Source of the DNA: Owenia fusiformis
Taxonomy: Eukaryota > Annelida > Polychaeta > Sabellida > Oweniidae
Length of the DNA stretch: 64,000 bases
Direction: 5' to 3'
Assembly (NCBI GenBank): GCA_903813345.2
Contig: CAIIXF020000012.1
Coordinates: forward strand, 9,442,432-9,506,431
Shown here: positions 44,735-55,984 of the stretch, piece after piece
Layout: each line of letters starts with the position of its first letter
Position numbering within the stretch: the stretch's first letter is position 1
Program-made: the position numbers and the translations under genes
The notes under the pieces: generated by a model
What the model saw: the letters and a program-made list of their open reading frames with translations, nothing else
Told to the model about the DNA's origin: nothing
Databases searched by the model: none

Positions 44735-44970
44735 GGGGTGCATAGAATGACCTATGCTGTTCCTGGTCCTAATTCTTGTGGCATCATGATGGACATTCTT
44801 TTGGTCGCTGGGGTATCATTATTCATGGCCCAATTGATGGTTTTTCAAGATTGATCACCTACCTCTCTGCATGTGATAACAGAGCTGAAACATTGCTTTC
44901 TTTTTTTGTTCCTGCTGTACAAGAATATAGATTGCCATCACATGTCATCGACTTCTTATCATTCCATTGA
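44735..44970 (+). pseudogene. Integrase-core-like fragment (rve_3-type)
   Basis: Reads MTYAVPGPNSCGHHDGHSFG, then RWGIIIHGPIDGFSRLITYL and FFVPAVQEYRLPSHV. The pattern xYxVxxPNxLWHxDGxHKLxxWxxVxHGxIDGxSRxxxYL is that of the integrase-core proteins common in fish and invertebrates. In this copy the W of WHxDG is G, and K of HKL is lost. The second and third catalytic acids are missing because the sequence breaks after SHV. About 75 codons survive. Confidence 0.6.
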
Positions 44971-44984
44971 AATGTTGTTTCAAA

Positions 44985-45790
44985 CTTTCCCTTCATAATG
45001 GCATAAAATATCTGTCTTCTGAACACAAAAATAACTTAATTTAAAATATTCCTATTTTTACTCATTTTGAATAAAAGAAATCACCTTGTCAAATTAATTA
45101 ACAGTTGAGCAATAGTATTTCAATGCAGCATTGTTCTCAGTGGCAGTGCAAAGACTCTATGAAAATACCAAAGGAAGTCAAAGGTGCAAAAATTACCCCC
45201 CACTAAAATGGTAGAAAAGAAAACAACAAAAAAATGAGGTCAAAGCAGCTGCAAGTGTCTTTAATTCATACCTTCCTAGTGCACCCTATTTGATAACATC
45301 AAATACATGGTTCAATTAATAACAATTATGCACTCTATTATACTCAACTGAAGTAGTGTTAAGTATATTATTTGGTTTTTCAATTTAAAGGTATATTCTT
45401 ATTTTTATATATTCCAGACGAGAGAGCTAAGAAGAAAAGTTATACAGACAAAAGAAGAAGTAGAAGTGTTTAGTAATATTTCAATTATCAGTGATGAAGA
45501 ATTAGATAAGGAAACCAAGACAATCACAATATTAGAAAACCAAGCTGGACAACACTAGAATTAAACAATCTGATTGAAGTGTTAGACCCGCAATTAGAAA
45601 CAAGAGTATCCAATTACTTCTACGTCAGGTCTGATATACCCAGCACACGTCAAAAACCTAAGAACTACCACAAAGTTTGTGACTCCAGATCAATTCCTTT
45701 AATTGTTCAAAAACTGTTTTGCAAACTTAATTTAGTATTCAACTGTGTTACATACCAGTGTTACTGTGACGACAGTACCCTCCACTCCCA
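44985..45790 (+). repeat. Dispersed exon-family repeat D, copy 1
   Basis: Matches 55985-56750 and, for the second half, 49110-49560. The exon (after ATTCCAG) reads ELRRKVIQTKEEVEVF, then frame breaks, then VSNYFYVRSDIPSTRQKPKN. Frame breaks differ among copies. No family recognised. Confidence 0.6.
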
Positions 45791-46054
45791 CTAATGACAT
45801 TTGTTATTTGGATTGAATGGCTGTCACGTTGCTCAACTTTACTCACGTTTATTATGCCCATAAGTTGCTAGAGTGGTTCATTATTCCTTTTTTAATTTTA
45901 CAAAATTTTGTTTTGAACTTTAATGTTTACACCGCAATCTTCACCTGTAGTCCGTGAGATAGTCCCAGAGTTTTTCTCGGAGTTGTTTTCTCAACACTGG
46001 CTTGAGCGTGCATTTAGTGCTTCAGACTTTGTTTTAAACACTTTGTAAGAAGTA

Positions 46055-46904
46055 CAGTAAAACCTGTCCGATGGAATGCCTCTCTGTAGGGAAAACCTAT
46101 GAACAAGGAATGCTTTTCAAAAGAACCAAATATTTTTCTATTGACTTACATGTTAACGGACCCTCTCTGTAGGGAAAACCTGTGAACAGGGAACAAGGAA
46201 CACTATTTTGGGGCAAATTATAAAAATTCACCTGTGAACAAGGAATATGGAATATTGGTGACACTGTATATTCCATTATTTTTCAGAGGTGTGAAAGTCT
46301 TAAGCCAATATCTGAATATAAAAAGCTTGGATTAATATGATTGAGATTAAGATAAGCCAATTGCTTACATGATGTAGCATCCCACCCACTGTTAATTACC
46401 CTGATTTATTTTAAAACTAATACTAATCTGTTTGTTACTTATTATCATGAGCTAATTCTTCCTTTCAAAAATCTAATTACATCAAATCAGTTGTGATAAT
46501 CTAGGGACTGACACAATTGTTTTATGGAGATAACAGAAAGTAAGTACATGGTCATGTTGAGCCAAATCTCTTTAAATATTTTACTGATCCAACTTCTAGA
46601 TTATCAATGATATAAAATGGGGTTGATGAAACTTGAAATTCAGTTCTTAGCACTATGTCTCTACACATCATATCAATAATTACATCAACTGGACTTCATC
46701 AGACACTAACAGCAGCTAAAATCAACATGGGGAGAGTATGGAGTATGGAGTCGGCATTTGTACAACCAATCAATATAAATACAAATATGCTTATTCGGCA
46801 AGTTTGAGGTTGCTCAAAGTGTGGCCCCTCTCTATAGGGAAAACCTCTGAACAAGGAAAGTTTCCTCCAGTCCCAAGAGCATTCCCTGTTCGCAGGTTTT
46901 ACTG
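46055..46904. mobile_element. TA-flanked inverted-repeat element (CAGTAAAACCTG), 850 bp
   Basis: Left end CAGTAAAACCTG, right end CAGGTTTTACTG, with TA on both sides (46053-46054, 46905-46906). Subterminal copies of CTCTCTGTAGGGAAAACCT recur at both ends. Terminal CAGT...ACTG with TA duplication is typical of pogo/Tigger-like elements. There is no transposase inside, so it is non-autonomous. The left 285 bp also occurs, inverted, in blocks A1 and A2. Confidence 0.7.
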
Positions 46905-46906
46905 TA

Positions 46907-48950
46907 TTGTGTGCACACTAATTCCTGGTTGCGAGAGGATGGTCAGAGATCGGTTGTTGTACGCCAAGAAGTCAAGACATGAAGTCATAATTTTGACTCG
47001 TAAATATCTGGATATTGTGGATACTTCAAACTGTTTAACGTTACAATTTGGATATATTAATTACTACTTGGATATTACCGCAACGCTTAGGCTATGAACA
47101 ACTCCACAGCAACTCCTGGTCTACAGGTAAAGCATATTCTTTGAGTAGTCTACCTCATACATTTTGTTGGTCCCTCCGGCTACTTTGACCTCAGGAGGAC
47201 ATTTCTGGCCAGTATAAAGTGCTATCAATTACAATTGTGTATCTGATTTGATTAACCGAACCATCCTATGTATTTTTGGTCACTTTTGTGCTGTATTTTT
47301 ACGGTCTATGCTCTTTAGATAGAAGCCAGACTAGAAAAGCCCCAAAAAGCCAGTGAAAGCTAACACATTAGCATTAAGAAGCCACTGACAAGCCCTTATC
47401 CGGCTTTGCTTCACTTTTATCCTATACATATTTACAGTTAATGGTCATTCCCTACAATCAATTGATGCACAGTTGGTATTTGAAGTAACAACTTTCTACC
47501 TTACATGTCAGTTCAACTTATTTTAACTTGGTCCGAGAAAATCATTACTCCAGTGATAATTTTCAGTGAATGATGTATATTTAAATACATAGCCACATGT
47601 TCTAGTAGAAATATAGTTATTTCTATATCTGTTTTATAAAAATACCCTGAATTAAATATCTCTGTTGTTTTATGTGGATGGGGAAGCATTGATATTGATT
47701 ATGTGATCCTTATCTTTATGCATGTAGTCCACCTGTTGAACACAATTCTGCCTTGAACTTATTCATTGAGTATATATACAGAATTTATATTTGACACTGA
47801 ATGGAAATAATTATGTTATACCTAATTGGAGACAGCCTAAACAGTGCACTCAATCCAACTTAATTTAAGCCGGCAGTCAAGTGTCACAGAGACAAGTTGG
47901 TCTTGCTTGGTTATTTGGATTATCTTATAATACAACTTTCTCATCAGTGTCACTTCTGGATAATGTATCGCATTAATTCAAGTACATTTTGTTAACATTA
48001 CCATCTTTTTCTACCTGCCATCTGCATTTTGCTTGATAATTCAACCCTGCAGCCACCCTTATGGCCCATGTGAAAACCTAATATCAAAGATCTTATAACA
48101 ACTTATCACCCAGAATAGTAAGCACATGCTTCAATATCTTGTCTGAAAAGTCTTTGCACAGTGTCTCATCAATTTGAATACAAAAGCCATACTCCCCATT
48201 TTACAGGTTCATAAATTGTGTTTAAGCTATCAAAAAGCTCACAAATTACCCCTAAACATATATATGTGAACAGATTTTTTATTACAATTGTCAGTTTTCT
48301 ATAAAGCTACTTATCAACTTGTTTCATGAGTCTGATTTCTTAATGCCATAACTTACCAGAATAATGAATACTTTTGCTTTCACTGCACTGCTATGTCACA
48401 TAGCTTAGTATATCTACCCTGTGGCCACTACATCTGTTTATCTGCAAAAACTTACTGATTTTGATTGACCCTCACCATTACCCTGAGCAAGAGATTTGTG
48501 CTTGTACACTTTGCATTGACCAGTGGAAAGCAGATGACACTTGCTGTCCAGTTTGCTTTGCAGAGGTTTCATATCAAGGTCAAGCACATAATTGCACTGG
48601 TAATTGAACAAATATTTGTCAGTTGGGTCAATTATTTTTTGCTAATGTCATAAATATACCTTTAATTACACTTATCAGCTGATTTCTGACCTATTTAATC
48701 TAACATCTGCACAATTTGAGTTTCCTCCCACATTAGATGTGAACAATAATCATAGGAATATAAGTCTTGCACTAACACCTGTTAAATCAAATACTTCCTT
48801 TTCTGTCTAACCTCCAGCTACGCTACCCAAAGCAGGTATTTTGTATTTTATCATTTTGACAATTTTAAAAAATCAGTTATGTACATATAGAGTATTTTAA
48901 GTTTACAAAGGAAGGTGCAATTACTTATCTCACTGATCAGAATTTTAGTA
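46907..48950. other. No gene recognised
   Basis: About 2 kb of AT-rich DNA. Frames at 46738-47097 and 48465-48653 have no domain; the first crosses the end of the preceding element. No repeats I can support. Confidence 0.45.
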
Positions 48951-48959
48951 GGGATATTA

Positions 48960-50450
48960 TAAAGGTGTCTGTCAAGTTCTGGTTGTTGGATTTGGCAGTG
49001 CCGAGGCTATGCAAAATGCCAAAAAGAAGCCAAAGGTGGAAACCCTATCCCCCATTAAAAGGGCTGAAAAGAAAAAAAAGAAAACATTAGGTCAAGGCAG
49101 CAGTTGATAACATCAAATGAGAGAGCTAAAAAGAAAAGTTATACAGACAAAAGAAGTAGAACTGTGGGGTAATATTTCAAATTATGAGTGATGAAGAATT
49201 GGATAAGGAGACCAAGACAATCACTTTTAGAAAACCAAGCTGGACAACACTAGAAATAAACAATCTGATTGAAGTGTTAGACCAGCAATTGGAAACAACA
49301 AGTGTCAAATTACTTCTGTGTCAGGTCTGATGTACCCAGCACACATCAAAAACCTAAGAACTACCATAACTTTCCAAAGTTTGTGACTCCGGATCAATTC
49401 CTTTTATTGTTCAAAAACTTTTTTGCATTTAACTATATTCAGTATTCAACTGTGTTATTCACCAGTGTTACTACCTTGTTTTTTATCATTTTGACTATTT
49501 TAAAACATCAGTTATGTATATACAAAGTATTTTTATAATAGACTCTCCACAATGTACGTAAAGCTTGATGTGCCGACCCATCAGAGGGATACCTTCTACA
49601 AGCACATGGGACACGGGAAAGAAATCAACAAGAATGTGTATCAAACACCCAATTTACACAATACATTAAAATATGTGAGCCCTTTCCTACAGAAAGCTGA
49701 CAGCAGAAGTAGAATATAATCTTATTTCTATAACTTCAGATGTGAGAGCTGAGAAGAAAAGTTATACAGACAAAAGAAGAAGTAGAACTGCGGAGTAATA
49801 TTTCAAATTACAAATTATGAGTTATGAAGAATTGGATAAGGAGACCAAGACAATCACATTTAGAAAACCAATTTGGACAACCTTCCTACCTTTAGTCTTA
49901 TCTATAATGTAGTGTGTGCTGTATGCAGAGTGCCAGAGAGGAACAGTCAAATTATGGTCCTTTCAACAAAACCAGGACTTAAATCATGAACATTGAAAAA
50001 CAATGGATATCTTGTGAGTCTACATATCACTCAACAGAAATCAGAGTTTATATGAGTTGGTGAGGCTCCTGAAGCCGACACAACAAATCAGGAGAAGATT
50101 AATACCTGATATATACCCATCAATTGTTGATGCTTTCTGGATCTTTGAATGTCATTCTACTTTGAATATATAGCTATTCAAGTACTTGTTGATATTCTAC
50201 TCCAAAAGTTGAACTGTTGTTATTTGTTAATATAAAAAATGATACAATTTCAGATGTCCATTACTCTTGATTACAACAAGTGTGAAGTAGACCACAGGAA
50301 GTACACATATCTAGTCAATCAGACTCAAAATGGAAAGGTCAGATTTCAACTAATAATAAAAAAATTGGACAAGCCACAACTGCTATCATAAGAAATAACA
50401 ATAACCTCTTTGAACCCAGTACAACCGAAAAATACTATGAGGACTGAGTG
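48960..50450 (+). repeat. Dispersed exon-family repeat D, copies 2a and 2b
   Basis: Two head-to-tail units. 2a (about 49110-49560) carries an ELRRKVIQTKEVELWG-type exon and KFVTPDQFLLLFKNFFAFNY. 2b (about 49690-50450) carries the same exon start, then FRKPIWTTF, then an exon starting MSITLDYNKCEVDHRKYTYL. The pair recurs at 56345-57640 in the same order with few differences, so this 1.3-kb set moved as a block. The D2b last exon is broken (QLIIKKLDKPQLLS) where D3b stays open. Confidence 0.65.
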
Positions 50451-50545
50451 CTTGATATCATCCCGGGTAATCAATATCCTGTGTTCAGAATTTCGTTCCA
50501 GCAAGACAGTGACCCGAGTTGTGTTTTTACTGAATCCCGATAAAT

Positions 50546-50613
50546 ATGGCGTCTCGTTCGCCACTGGACGAGCCAGGTGACGAAAATGTGACAAACAAAT
50601 CAGATAGCATAAG
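50546..50613 (+). CDS. Candidate first coding exon MASRSPLDEPGDENV
   Basis: ATG in strong context (AATATGGCG) opens 22 codons, acidic and serine-rich (PLDEPGDENVTNKSDSI), ending at a GTAAG donor. No competing start upstream. It could be the first exon of the SWIM/YqaJ gene at 52.3 kb, whose first exon there begins after an acceptor; the join is inferred. Confidence 0.4.
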
Positions 50614-51489
50614 GTAAGAATGAATATAGAGTAATGCATCCGGTGCTGGAATATGTTTTCAACATGTTCATAAACGATTATCCATATGTGTAGGCTATTA
50701 ATGCAAATCGAAGCATGAAACCAACATGACCCAATTCGAAAAGCTCGCAGAAAACGATATCAGCGAGTCTTTCTTTGCCTTCAGTAAGTAATGATGGATA
50801 CTCTGAGCATTGTATAACTGTAAAGTATACCTTATTAGTATGTCTCAACTTCACCCCGGATGAAAAATATTGTTTTGTTCTGAACCTAAGGGAGCATATC
50901 AAAAGATCAATGTCGGAATATTAACTGTATTTGCATAGTTAGGGAGGAAGGGGGTTAATTACCTCAAAAGTTAGCTTACAAACACTGAATAATTTTCATT
51001 ATAATATATAGTATGACCAACAAAATCAACATTTCTCAAACACAGTTATGAGGGGGAGGGAGGGGGGTCACAGATTAACTGTGCAAATACAGTTAATAAT
51101 CCTACATTGAACTTTTGATATGCTCCCTAATCTAGATGCTATACATGTATAGTCTTCAACTTTCCTCTGGCCTCTTACATATAGGTCTAGAGTAAACAGT
51201 CACTATATGGGGCAATTCACTCAAAAATGGCACTATATTTTGTCTGAAGGCCTAACATATTTAATTTTTAATGGGATACCACAGTGACACCTCAATGCAT
51301 ATGCCAGTATCAAAATGCAACAAGAGGGGTGGTTGTGTAATCAATCAAAGTGGCTAGTTGTCTTTGTATGTGTAAGTGTGTCACGTTTATGGACTATTTG
51401 GAGACAATATTTGCATGGTATGGTGTGGGAAGCACCCATCGATAGATATGTATCGAGAGGATGCATAGAATTACAAAATGCGTCGTGTT

Positions 51490-51670
51490 TACAGCAGTTT
51501 TAGGGTAAGTACTCTATTATCGCCCGCTCCTGGATTTTGAGAAATATTTTTTTCCTGATATATTCTTCAATTCTTGTTGATTCCTCGATGTTTCTTGAAC
51601 TTTGTGAAGCGGGGTGGGCGCTTATTAGAGAGTGGGCGGTAATTACAGAGAATACGGTACATGTATCTTC
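51490..51670. repeat. Short imperfect inverted repeat (ATCGCCCGCTC)
   Basis: CTATTATCGCCCGCTCCTGG at 51512 is met by AGAGTGGGCGGTAATTACAG at 51629 in inverted sense. Probably a small worn inverted-repeat element about 150 bp long. Confidence 0.35.
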
Positions 51671-51904
51671 TTGTATGCTTACTTATATTATCCTGCATGT
51701 TTTAATATATGTATGTAAGTAATTTTTCATGTTAGTCTGTATCTTTAAACTTTATTAGGTACTGATCTACTGATCCAATTGGTGGATAGGCAACCAAAGT
51801 TCTACTGAACGAAACAATATTATTATTTCAATGTGTCCTATTAGCTACAAACTGGACAGCTATCCTCAATTTTGAAGACTTAACATCCAGATGAATAAGT
51901 AAGT

Positions 51905-52100
51905 GAATTCTGAACTCAAAAGAATTAAGTATTTTGGCTTACATGAGCATTTTTACTTGTGTTATTTTACGATTTTTACTATAACTCAAAAAGTAATGGA
52001 GCGATTTTGTTCATATTTGATATGTGAATCCTCATGGTCATGGCAATTTAGGACACTTTGGCTAGTAGGCGGCCATTTTGAAAATGGCCATCATTTATTT
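51905..52100 (+). repeat. Dispersed invertebrate repeat, copy 1
   Basis: ATAACTCAAAAAGTAATGGA, GTTCATATTTGATATGTGAA and GGCCATTTTGAAAATGGCC form a pattern shared with 53825-54125. Repeats of this form (a CTCAAATAC-type phrase followed by an AAAATGGC hairpin) are common in marine invertebrate genomes. Confidence 0.45.
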
Positions 52101-52317
52101 GGCTGTTCGATGGGATTTGCTACGCTTTGGCATTGCTGTTATCTAGTGAATGGAAATGTTTTGAGAAAAATATTTTTCATTAATTGCTTTTATACTGTGT
52201 ATTGTTGTAACTGTTCTGTTAAATATTCATTGTCTGTATTTCAAAATGATTTATACTTTCTTTCTTTAAGACTGTTACTGTTATGAATTTATAATGAAAC
52301 TGAATTTCTACTTCCAG

Positions 52318-53737
52318 GGTGACAAGTAACATTGGTGTAGCACACAGTATTATTGTTCCTGATATATACAAAAGCTATACTCGGAGCAAGATGGCAAGCT
52401 GCGAGAGGTGTAAAAACCAGCTAAATGCTTCAACAACTTCAACAACAGAGTCTGATTGCAGTGTATTTAGCAAATCGTGTTCCCATGTGCCTAAGAAATT
52501 CTCGCTTGGAAACCTGCTCGCTCATTTAAATTCATCAGGGAAAACTGTTAGTGTTGAAAGGCCTGATCAAAAGGGATTCAAATTTTTTATGGAAGGCTAC
52601 ATTCACAAAGTTTGTGCCAAAACTCGATCATCTTAAGAATGTGAAATCCAAGCTCATTGTTATAGGAGTATGAGAAAGAATGAGACACCTCATAAACTGA
52701 CTGTGAGAATCAAACAAACTGGTGATGTAAGTTATGGATGGTGTAGTTGTGTTGCAGGAGCATCAGGTGTGTGTAGCCATACATTTGCGCGTCTGTAAAC
52801 TGTGAACCAGGCATCAACTTTCAAATGGGAACATTTTAAGGACAGTGGCACATGCACAGATTCTGCCCAACAATGGAATGTTCCTAAGAGGAAAGATGGA
52901 CTTCAGGCAGAGCCAATAATGAAAACCACTACTGTCAATTCAAAATATGGTAAAGTTACAAAGGGTATCAAGCCCACTTTGTATGAGGCAAGATCCCCAA
53001 GTGTTAGGGATGACAATCTTGGTGAAATACTATGGTCAGACATTTGTTACAACCAACCTGAACATGACCAAGGAACAATGTATTTCCTTAGAATGTAAAA
53101 CCAGATCCCAGAATGAATATTCAGATTGGAAAGAAGCTAGAAAGTCAAGGGTAGCTGCAAGCAACTTTGGGCTTATATGCAAGAGAAGAACTATTACAAC
53201 AAAATTTGTAGAGGGTCTGGCAAACCCCAAAAAATTATTCAAGTTCAGGCCATAAAGTATGGAAGGGAGAATGAACCTGAGGCTGTAAAGCAGTATAAGT
53301 CCTACATGGACAATTCAGGGAAACCTGTTTCTGTCCATGAGTCCGGGTTCATTGTCAATCCAGGTATGCCATGGGCAGGGTGTACACCTGACCTTAAATT
53401 AGTTGATCACAACTCGGGTAGTGTTTTGCTTGAAGTCAAGTGCCCAAATTCAGTCAAGGAACTCACTCCCACTGAATTGTTAAAGCAAGAAAAGTTTTAT
53501 ATGTCGCCAGGTCAAAATGGAAAACCCACTCTTGATAGGAACCACAACTACTACTACCAGTGTCAAGGTCAGATGGGTTTATGTGGAATTGACTTTTGTG
53601 ATTATGTGGTTTATACCAAGAGAGGGCTCTTAATAGAGAGGATTTCATTTGACGAACCCTTTTTCAGTGACATGATGTTAAAACTTGCCAGGTTCTACAA
53701 TGATCACTACTTAGTGTACTTGACTCAAACTTTGTAA
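52318..53737 (+). pseudogene. SWIM zinc finger plus YqaJ nuclease, frame-broken
   Basis: After a CTTCCAG acceptor: KFSLGNLLAHLNSSGKTVSV, an in-frame TAA at 52634, then VSYGWCSCVAGASGVCSHTF, a SWIM zinc finger (CxCxnCxH), another TAA at 52797, then FKDSGTCTDSAQQWNVPKRK. Frame changes follow near 53040 and 53225. The last part (53177-53737) is a complete YqaJ-like core: KYGRENEPEAVKQYKSY, GMPWAGCTPDLKLVD (acid of the PD motif) and LLEVKCPNS (the E-x-K). YqaJ proteins are exonuclease-like recombinases; in invertebrates, SWIM+YqaJ genes accompany DNA transposons such as ISL2EU. At least four lesions, so not functional as read. Confidence 0.8.
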
Positions 53738-53824
53738 ACAAGATTATATCCAAGTAGCTCTGCATTGTAAGGTCTTTGGTCTTAGCCTTCAACTTGACTA
53801 TTCATATTTGTGGCATTGCTCTAT

Positions 53825-54125
53825 TATTGGTAATCGCACCGAACAAAGTTCGAGGGGATATAGGAAAGCTGTCTGTCCATTCGTCCATCTGTTTGTGTCC
53901 GGGCGATAACTCAAATACCTGTTGATGGATGACTCAAATTTTATGCATTATGGGTAAGACCACTGATCGAGAAGGAATTTTCAATATGGCCACTTTATTC
54001 AAAATGGCTGCCATTTTTCATAAAAAATGTTATCTTTGATAACTCAAATACTAGTTGAAGAGATTTTCAAGATGGCAGCTGATTTTTAAAATGGTGGCCA
54101 TTTAACATTTAACATTTAAGGTTCA
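53825..54125 (+). repeat. Dispersed invertebrate repeat, copy 2
   Basis: Contains CTGTCTGTCCATTCGTCCAT, GTGTCCGGGCGATAACTCAA, then AAAATGGCTGCCATTTTTCA. Shares its layout with 51905-52100. Confidence 0.5.
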
Positions 54126-54717
54126 CAGTTCTAGAAAAAGTTCTGAGATTCTGAAATTTGACCATTTTTATTATTGATGTGTTGTAGAGCCCATACATCA
54201 ATTTTTCTTAGAAATGATTGTACAACTGTACAAATAGATCTAATAATATACATTCATGATGCAATTTCTATTCCATTATAATGTATTCTTTAGTATTACC
54301 CCTTGTTTGTATGACCAATAATCATCATTCTAAACTTACAAGTTCAAATTCAAAGACAGTCTTATGCAATATCACTTGTCTTAAATATTTTATTCATCAA
54401 CCCTGGTAAATCAATCACAATAAAACAAGATCATGTAAAATTTATACCAAAACAATATCCCATGTTTTTGAAGGATATTATTATATTAAAGTATAGTACT
54501 CTTTTATTATCTCATAGTCTAAATATGAAAAATTGAACTTTTGACATTTGAGGTGAAATGAACATTGTTTTACAGTTTAGTTTACATACTATGCATTAAC
54601 AGATTAAGAGTCCATTGCAGATAATATTGGGTCTTGAAACAGAGTGAGGTATGCACATACTCCCCAAATCTGATTGACAGTGCCAGCTGTTGTTATCAAA
54701 CAATTTTAAGATCTGCA
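54126..54717. other. No gene recognised
   Basis: AT-rich with no supported feature. Confidence 0.4.
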
Positions 54718-54747
54718 TCAAGTTTTCCATTCATTTCTTTGTTACAG

Positions 54748-55067
54748 GAAATGGATTTGCTGGTTTTGACCAGAATGTGTTAGCGGTAGCACTACTTCTG
54801 AGAGGAGAATACATTGGGACAGTTGGAGCAGCGGGCGATGGAAATGAGGCAGGGGCCTTTGGGAACCGCTGGTATAAACACATGGCCTACCGCCAAGTTG
54901 TCCTATGGAGACATGGACGCCTCACCAGAGGAGAGAGAAAGGTGATCCCTTCATGTGTAGTTCTTAGAATAAGAGCACACTTCCCAGCAGCCAATGGCAG
55001 ATACGTGGGCTTTCTTCCAAGTGAAACAGGACGCATAATTAAGAAGCATATTTGTGGCTTTGTATAA
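54748..55067 (+). CDS. P2X7-like ballast-domain last exon
   Basis: After a TTGTTACAG acceptor the frame reads GFAGFDQNVLAVALLLRGEY, then FGNRWYKHMAYRQVVLWRHG and RGERKVIPSCVVLRIRAHFP, then NGRYVGFLPS and a stop. This fits the cysteine-containing end of the ballast domain known from the cytoplasmic tail of the vertebrate P2X7 receptor (xLRxxAYRxxxxWxxG ... LPSCxVxxIRxxFPxxxGxYxGF). In invertebrates the domain is found in many unrelated proteins, often next to YqaJ genes, as here (1.0 kb away). The channel part is absent. The exon is open, but its upstream exons are not identified. Confidence 0.65.
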
Positions 55068-55518
55068 AAAACCTCCTACCTCATACCAACCCACCCACGT
55101 ACGTTGGACATGATACAGTCTTTGAAGGGTTCAATTTTAAAGATCTTACTTTTTAAATCTTAGTGATGATGAATTATAGATGCATTTGAAAGACCCTTGA
55201 TAGCAAATTGCTACTACAGGCCAGCTGGTTATCGATTCCCACTCAGGACATCGAATTTAGCACACTTTATTTCAATTTCTTTATCTGGCTTATTGGACCT
55301 ATGCTCGCGGTCGTTATTTAGTTATTGTAAAAATGTTAATAATTAGAGCTATTTTTAGATTTAAAATCTTTAAAATTGAACCCTTCAAGGCATAGTGTAT
55401 TTGTTTAGAGTGCCCTTACATTGTTTATTTTAAGTTTGTACAATGCAATGTTACAGATTACAGCCACAATTAGGCGATTAGTTTATATCCAACATTTCAT
55501 TTTCATAAAAACAAAAAC

Positions 55519-55719
55519 TTACAAATTCAATAAATATTTTGCCACTTCCGTATTTGTTTTTGCTCCAATATCAGCTTTCACGGTATTCCAGCGGCTGATT
55601 TCTGAACCTATGTACAACCGACTCTCATTAAATTTCCTTGTATATGCCTCTAACCTTCTTTTCACTAGTTGGTGGTCTAGGTGGTCTCCCTCTTTTTTTG
55701 GTTTACGAGTTGTATCCAT
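55519..55719 (-). CDS. Minus-strand gene start, unknown (RWNxVKxDxGxKTNxEVAKxLL)
   Basis: On the minus strand the frame from the ATG at 55719 reads DTTRKPKKEGDHLDHQLVKR, then GSEISRWNTVKADIGAKTNT and EVAKYLLNL. The segment fxRWxxlKxxlGxKTdaEVAKFLLdl recurs at the N-terminus of many transposon-linked proteins of fish and invertebrates. An upstream in-frame ATG (55738) is possible; MDTT has the better context. The continuing exon lies to the left, on the minus strand, not traced. A promoter-like region is just upstream (55757-55790). Confidence 0.5.
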   Translation of the reverse strand: MDTTRKPKKEGDHLDHQLVKRRLEAYTRKFNESRLYIGSEISRWNTVKADIGAKTNTEVAKYLLNL

Positions 55720-55756
55720 TTTGTTTTCTTCTGGCATCATCCGGGAATCTCACAAG

Positions 55757-55790
55757 TGACGTCATTTAAAGTTCGCCAGCCAATCAGACT
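55757..55790 (-). promoter_or_regulatory. CRE palindrome and CCAAT box
   Basis: TGACGTCA (55757-55764), a perfect CREB/ATF site, lies 40 bp above the minus-strand start. CCAATC (55780-55785) is next to it. Both are common in TATA-less animal promoters. The site is also within reach of the plus strand, but no plus-strand start lies near. Confidence 0.5.
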
Positions 55791-55984
55791 GGAGTGGGAT
55801 ATTTTAATTTTCATTTCGACTATCGGTTGATGCAGGAGGAAATTTTGGCTGTGATTAATCTTTAAATTGATGCCGTAAGCGAATGAGTTGAAGCCTAAAC
55901 ATTGGTAAGTACACAGACAAACTTCTTTTACATATCATGACGAAAACATCAAGGGGCTTACTCTAATTGTGTTTTTAAACGACC

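Noticed and set aside
51903-52286. 127-codon frame with F/C/Y-rich, receptor-like composition
   Set aside because: It overlaps a dispersed repeat and AT-rich DNA; no membrane topology or family pattern supports it.
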